Shown: piece after piece, positions 58,555-64,000 of the stretch
How the letters are laid out: each line of letters begins with the position of its first letter
How positions within the stretch are numbered: position 1 is the stretch's first letter
Source: Stenogyne calaminthoides
Lineage: Eukaryota > Streptophyta > Magnoliopsida > Lamiales > Lamiaceae
Direction: 5' to 3'
Length of the DNA: 64,000 bases
Assembly: GCA_037126765.1 (NCBI GenBank)
Contig: JBBCBC010000037.1
Coordinates: 8,623,263-8,687,262, forward strand
Position numbers and translations under genes: made by a program
The notes under the pieces: generated by a model
Told to the model about the DNA's origin: nothing
Databases searched by the model: none
The model's input: the letters and a program-made list of their open reading frames with translations, nothing else

Positions 58555-61357
58555 AATTCCTCCCTCGGATTTCTTCTCGTCGCCCGATTGAATTCCAACA
58601 CCAGGTAATGGAATTACGGGGCAGAGATTGTGGGATTAAGAAATGGCGGAGAGGGAAAATTGTAGATCCAATGAGAAGGGTTTTAGAGAGAGAAAGTGGG
58701 GGAGTAGAGAAATGGGAAAGCTTGATTGAGGGGTTTTGGCGTCGTCTTTTCTGACAATGGGGTTTTTTTCTCTCTCTCTGTTATTAATGTCTTTTTTTCC
58801 CTTCTTCAATTCTTCAATCACATTTTTTCAACTCAAACAGCAGTCCTCATTTTAATTGGACAATTTTTTACATGAAATTTACCCTTTAAATTGGTGTCAA
58901 ATCCTTATTTTGATTTATAGCTTTTCATTACTGTATATTTGATTTACGTAAATTCGATTCCGATTAACTTGTGTTTGGGGAGTCGAAAATGTGTGTGGTT
59001 AAGTGAATTCAAATTACATCCCATATATATAGAAGATGTATTTGTGCAAATTTGAGTACTCCCTACATTTTTCTTTTATCTGGTAAATTTGAGTAAGTGT
59101 TCTTATTCTTAATTATTGATATTTTTATATTTTTTCCATTATATCTCTACCAATTCAAAAAATCTCTAATAATATTGAATTTATCTTTACAAAAGAAGAG
59201 AAAAATAAATAATTAATGAATGAATGATAAATTTATGACTAGTTAGTAGTTTTTTTTTTTTTTCTCGAAAAAATGACTAGTTAGTAGTTACTCATCCTCA
59301 ATTTCACCTACAAGTTCTAAACATCAAATAATAAAAAAAAAATGTAAAGGAATTTTATATATTCGTTTACCTACTAATTCTTACCCATCGTTAAGAAAAT
59401 CATTTACCCACCATATAACATTTAAAATGTTAAGTTTTCTCTTAGCTATTGTATTTATCATGTTCTTCTTCATCATATAATATTTTATTTGAACTTTTAA
59501 TGCATATTTATATTAATAAATGCTTTATTGAATGATTTTGAACATTGCATCTAGCATACATCTATCTACATAATTCTTTATAAATTAATGAATATATTGC
59601 ATTCGAACATTTTTTTTCATTCAAATAGATGAAATTAGAGTTGGGCTACATTTTAACCTACGGTTAAATATTTCTGAAGGCTCATTTTTTAATTAAAAAA
59701 TTAATCCAATTTAAAGCCAAACACCAATAAATTAAATAAAACATAAAAATAGAACCTTCATATAAAAATATGTTTTTTTCTTCTAAGTCAGGCTCCATTC
59801 CTTATAGAACTATTTTAATCATTTTGAATTAAGAAATATCTAATTCAAGCTTTCATGTGTTCTATATATTATGCAAATTTTTGGAATGGTAAACCAGTGA
59901 ACACCTTTTTATTCTTCATATGATTCCCATTTAACTACCTTGGTTCATCATATAATATTTTATTTGAACTTTTAATGCATATTTGTGTAATAAAAGCTGA
60001 TTATTGAATGATTTCAAACATTGCATCTAGCATACATCTCTCTACATAATGAAATATAAATAAAATGAATATATATATATATATATTGCATATGATAGGT
60101 TTGGTTTTTTCTCCTCTTCCTTTTCTTCGCAAACATTTTCTAACTCACCGTCAACTATTTCTGACACTCGCTCTTTTTGTAATAATAATTTATTAAACCA
60201 AACACCTTAATCCTTCATATAAATAAAATAATGTATATATAACGTCAGCCTCCATTATATATAGAACTATTTTATCTTGAGACTAATTCGCTTGACATTA
60301 TTAAAATTATTATTAAAATTGATTCAATTATTTGATTCCCACACGCCATAAACTAGATAAAAACATCTGCCAACTTAGTTAAAGGAAACTCATGATAAAT
60401 TTGATAGTACTATTCAGTATATATAAAATAATACTATCTAGCATTCGAAATATTGTAGTTTAATGATTTTTAAAAAATATAATATTAAATTGAATACTTT
60501 TTAAAATATGATATTTAGTATGCTAAAAGATATTACTTTGAATTAATTCATGACGTAGCAAAAAAAAAACCATAATGCCACTATAGTTTTTATTATCCAG
60601 AATTTCAGAGTTGATGATTGCGACATTGAAATTATCCCTATTAAAACTTTAACGTCCCCTTTTCCTTCGGCCCACCATTCTCTAAAATAAATAAATAACT
60701 TGGCAAACATATATAAGATCGTTGCTCCACGTACATATTTAGATCATATTTTTATTTAAAATGCAACTGGATTAAAATATAATAAATGACATGTCAACCC
60801 TAGTTTTGAAGAAAGAACTAATTAACTTGTGTGTAAATCCAACCTAATATCATGAAAAGACAAAAACTTATATAAGGCAGTCTAAGAATTTCCTATGTTA
60901 AATCCACACTAACATTTACAATCTATTTCATGCACACCCACACGATCGTTTATGTAAAATATGTGAGTAGTCGGTGAATGCCTGCACCGAACCATGCAGT
61001 AATCGATACATACCTCAAGAAGAGTTACAAAAGACATTAATTCTGAAATCAAAACCAATTTTATATACAATACATTATATAAAAAGGATTCAGGGGCCTA
61101 TATTCCATACAAAGGCAGTTCGAAGATAGTAGTAGCAAACGTGTTCCGGGAAAGGATACATGCGATATAGAGTGAGTTAATTTAGAAAGAATGAAGCGAG
61201 ATAACATTGACAAAAAATTTACAAGGATCTCAAACTCCGACCAAAAGAAAACAAATAGCAGGATTGAATCATCACCAGATGATGAAAGCTCAAAGTACCT
61301 GTAAGTGTAACACCGCATATCTGAAGCTGCATAACTTTGAAAGATAAGCTGCATCGA
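58555..61357. other. Intergenic region between the ceramide kinase 3' end and the KEG 5' end
   Basis: 2.8 kb that should contain the KEG promoter on its left side, where CT-rich leader text lies at 58560-58830. The rest is AT-rich. A diverged direct duplication at 59471-60345 is described separately. Confidence 0.4.
59471..60345 (+). repeat. Diverged tandem duplication, ~475 bp unit
   Basis: CATCATATAATATTTTATTTG followed by matching text occurs at 59471 and 59946. Later anchors (CATTGCATCTAGCATACATC, CCAAACACC and a GGCTCCATT/GCCTCCATT block) keep a similar offset. The copies differ by many substitutions and small indels. Confidence 0.7.
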
Positions 61358-63124
61358 TCATCTGTTAGAAGACGGGTGACGGCCAATAAGTCTGCACTGT
61401 TCTGGAAGTAATGAACACATAACTTGCCCATTAACCGGGAACAGTTCACCATCGATGCCACATCCGTTGCGTGTGTGCTTCCCCGGTTTAATTTTAACCG
61501 ACTTAACCTGCACTCAGTAATAAATGGATCAGAGCCCTTGAGCATAATGTAAAACGCATCCCAACTCATCCTGGCCACAACTTAATGGGCACTTAATTTT
61601 CTTTGTTATTATATTTGCCTTAACGAGTAACACTTGGGTGCACCAGTTGCACTGTGCCACTGGTGCACAACTAATATTGTTCAGTGAAAACAACTAATAC
61701 TGACCAACTAATACCTTTAAGTAAAACAACTAATACCATTTAAAAATGCACCCACAGTGGAACAGGTGATAGAAAGTAGTATTTGCCTTTACCTTAATAT
61801 ATTCAACATTCGACAAGGAAAGGTGACTACCCATCTGTAAACGCAATAAGAATCTCAACAACTTCAGTCGTCCACGTCCACGAATAAGCAACAAATCCAA
61901 CGTGTTATCATCATGCTCAGCCTTGGGGGCCACCACCTGAGAACTCAAACTCTGGACAGTTTTACACGAATGATTGCACACCAGAACAGCAAGAAATTGA
62001 CCTTTAGTAACCACCCAATTCTCTTCCGATCTCTGAGCAATCTCCTTCCTATTATCAACACCTTCAGAGTCCTCCGGGGGGCCCGGCAATTCAATAGGAT
62101 TTTCTACATCCCAGTTAGGCTCAGAGTCCCACCTAGGCTCAGCATCCCAAATCGGGCCAGGGTCAGACAACGTTGAAGATATATCTTCTTTATCGTACGC
62201 TGTTGTATTGCCCCACGAAGCTCTAGTGGGATCATTAATGACAATGGTTCCAGCCCAACCTTTATCGGTCCTAGACTTGGATCGAGTTCTGGGCCAACTA
62301 GGAGTAACCGAATGTGGCGGTTGTGGATGGATAACTTCTGGTTCAGCTGTCACATTGCTTCTACTAGCTGATAACCGCTTGGACTTTGGATCGATGGCGC
62401 GAACATAGTCTGATGGTTCTGTGCTACTACAGGTAGTATTATCGAAATCTGCTCCAGACATTCGGCTTGGGGTCATTATTGAGTCAATGCTTGATAAACT
62501 GGAGGCCCGAGGAAGGCCTTCCTTGCTCGATCTACGCATGATATCAGTGTAGAGTTCTGACATGTCTACAATATCGTGACCAGATGAATCTTTTCCCTGT
62601 CCAGCTTCTGTTCGTGCTGGAAGATATTCCACTTCGTAATTGTACTTTGGCAAGCAAAAGAATTTGAGAACTCCGGCAACAAAGTAGCGTAAAGGGCCAA
62701 ATCGTTTTTGGTATTTCTCAGAAAGCTCCAACACTGCATTAAGTGGAGAAAGATGGGAGTCAATAAAATTAAAATATATTGGACATTATTGAGGAAAACC
62801 TAGACTATGCAATGAAAACTTAGCGAGAAAACAATTGAACTTAACGAATATGAGACAAATTTTAAGCATTAACTCAAAAGAATGGATGTAACTGATGCTA
62901 ACATTGAATATCTATAACTGATATCACACCATTTTTAAGTAATAATGAATTATCACCAGTAATAAAACCAAAGTATTCAATATCTAAAACCGATAATACA
63001 CCACATAAAGTGCTAATGAATTACCGTCACTAATAAAGCCAAAATATGTAACAGTCATCCCAAAGTGAATGGCACCAGTATGGATCCACTCCACAGCAAA
63101 AACATCAGTGGCAGTAAGACCTCC
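61358..63124 (-). CDS. Ceramide kinase (CERK/ACD5-like), C-terminal part
   Basis: Three minus-strand exons: 63124-63025, 62733-61793 and 61507-61358, phases closed, stop TGA at 61360-61358. The upstream exons with the DAGK catalytic motif lie outside the window. Exon A has GGLTATDVFAVEWI and HFGMTVTYFGF. The large exon B has VLELSEKYQKRFGPLRYFVA and FFCLPKYNYEVEYLP, then a long, less conserved Ser/Pro- and Trp-rich stretch, then LLLIRGRGRLKLLRFLL. Exon C has VKSVKIKPGKHT and CGIDGELFPVNGQVMCSLLP, the lipid-kinase C-terminal fold. In Arabidopsis ACD5 phosphorylates ceramide and restrains programmed cell death. The C-terminal exon lies downstream of a 285-bp intron carrying short repeats. Confidence 0.88.
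61636..61765. mobile_element. Small hairpin element in a ceramide kinase intron
   Basis: It has a near-perfect inner hairpin GTGCACCAGT...ACTGGTGCAC at its left end. A CACCAGTTGCACTGTG-like end is inverted at the right (CCACAGTGGAACAGGTG). Between them are tandem AACAACTAATAC units. The element lies wholly within the intron 61508-61792. Confidence 0.5.
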
Positions 63125-64000
63125 CTGAAAACAACCAAAACAGAAATCTCAAAATAAAAAATTTGTGACAAAAGACATTATCAAATAAAATCAAGTATAT
63201 ACTATTCTTCAGCATTTTTTGCCAGTAAAATTAAAAATCATTACGTTATATCACTAGATGAAATGCAATAGGATGTTTCTCAAAGGATTTGCTTTCTCAT
63301 ATATACCGACATGGAATGGACAAATTTTGCACCCATAGTGTCTTAAAATTACAGTTTTAGTTTAAACATCTTGTCAAATAAATATTGATTTCTTCTAATG
63401 ATTTCAACAGTATCTCCAGCTCATTTATACCTGCTTCCCATATGTTAAATTTAAGACATTCACTGTATGATCTAGTGCATAAAAAGTGCAGTTTATATAA
63501 ATGAAAAACAACCAATCGAAGCAGGTATGACTACTTTTGGTGCACGGATCTCATACTCTAAAACTTTTCTTCGAGGTATTTCCATTGATGCATGATTCAA
63601 GAAAAGGAAATAATTAGGCAGTTCAAGTTTCGAAAGATACATTACAAAGTATTCTACAAAAATACATATTTAGCACGATAGGTCATTAACTCTGGTCGAC
63701 TATAAAATAATTTTGCTGTAATCAGAATTGCATCAGAACAATTGGGTAGAAAGCATTCAATTTTTAGAACAAACACTTGATGACCGAAAAAGATAATAAG
63801 CGGGTAGGACATAGAGTATTTTGTCCAACAAACAAAATATGCATGAAACTGACACTTCTGTTGCTTGCAACAAACATAATAAAATGATTTTTCATCCTAA
63901 TGTGCTGGTCGTAATATGTTAGACCCAATTCACTACAATCAAACTCAAATAACAAGATCTCAACATACTTTTAAACAAAGCAAAGAGAATGCAAAGGATA
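63125..64000 (-). other. Ceramide kinase intron (upstream side)
   Basis: AT-rich with no ceramide kinase exon recognised up to the window edge. It is presumed to be intron, since exon A begins at a proper acceptor (AG at 63126-63125) and the N-terminal two-thirds of the protein is missing. Confidence 0.5.

Overview
This is a window of plant nuclear DNA, most likely from a eudicot. The genes have plant families, plant GT-AG introns and long AT-rich spacers, and transposable elements (TEs) are dense. I cannot name the species. An asterid such as a Lamiales member is only a guess. No rRNA, genuine tRNA, CRISPR array or organellar/bacterial operon was seen.

Genes left to right: a VQ-motif sigma-factor-binding-like protein (3911-4294 +); an FMN-dependent NAD(P)H:quinone oxidoreductase of the NQR type (12317-14511 -, 3 exons); a hydroxyproline O-arabinosyltransferase, HPAT/RDN1 type (16645-18599 -, 8 exons); a FAR1-related/MULE transposase-like gene with three in-frame stops (22371-25233 +); a broken AED3-like aspartic protease (30455-34435 +); an ARGOS/OSR-like small membrane protein (43882-44154 +); a Nudix hydrolase (45808-47764 +, 4 exons); the large E3 ligase KEEP ON GOING (KEG, 48192-58554 -, 16 exons); and the 3' part of a ceramide kinase (61358-63124 -, running off the window). 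I worked out the splice sites by reading-frame continuity. All phases close except at three places in KEG, where the DNA shifts frame.

Between the genes lie many TEs with readable ends: a decayed Copia element (6882-11765, 5-bp target duplication CTAAT); a 591-bp hAT-type element with an exact 8-bp duplication; two CACTA-type non-autonomous elements, one carrying a small hAT-type insertion; three Stowaway MITEs within 1.2 kb; two related PIF/Harbinger-type elements of 605 and 1336 bp; a third Harbinger-type element split by a 1.85-kb solo LTR; two tRNA-derived SINE families; a 5'-truncated LINE inside a KEG intron; and a Gypsy gag remnant. There is also a near-perfect 138-bp-arm inverted repeat (1720-2137) and a 149/159-bp minisatellite just after the FAR1-related gene.

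The genes do not form one pathway. Several touch stress and signalling in known plants: VQ/SIB in defence, KEG in ABA signalling and trafficking, ceramide kinase in cell-death control, HPAT in cell-wall protein and CLE peptide glycosylation. No evidence of a wholly new biological system was found. The strongest leads are the three frame breaks in an otherwise intact KEG, the long hairpin, and the transposase gene with its associated GTGTTAC-rich repeats.
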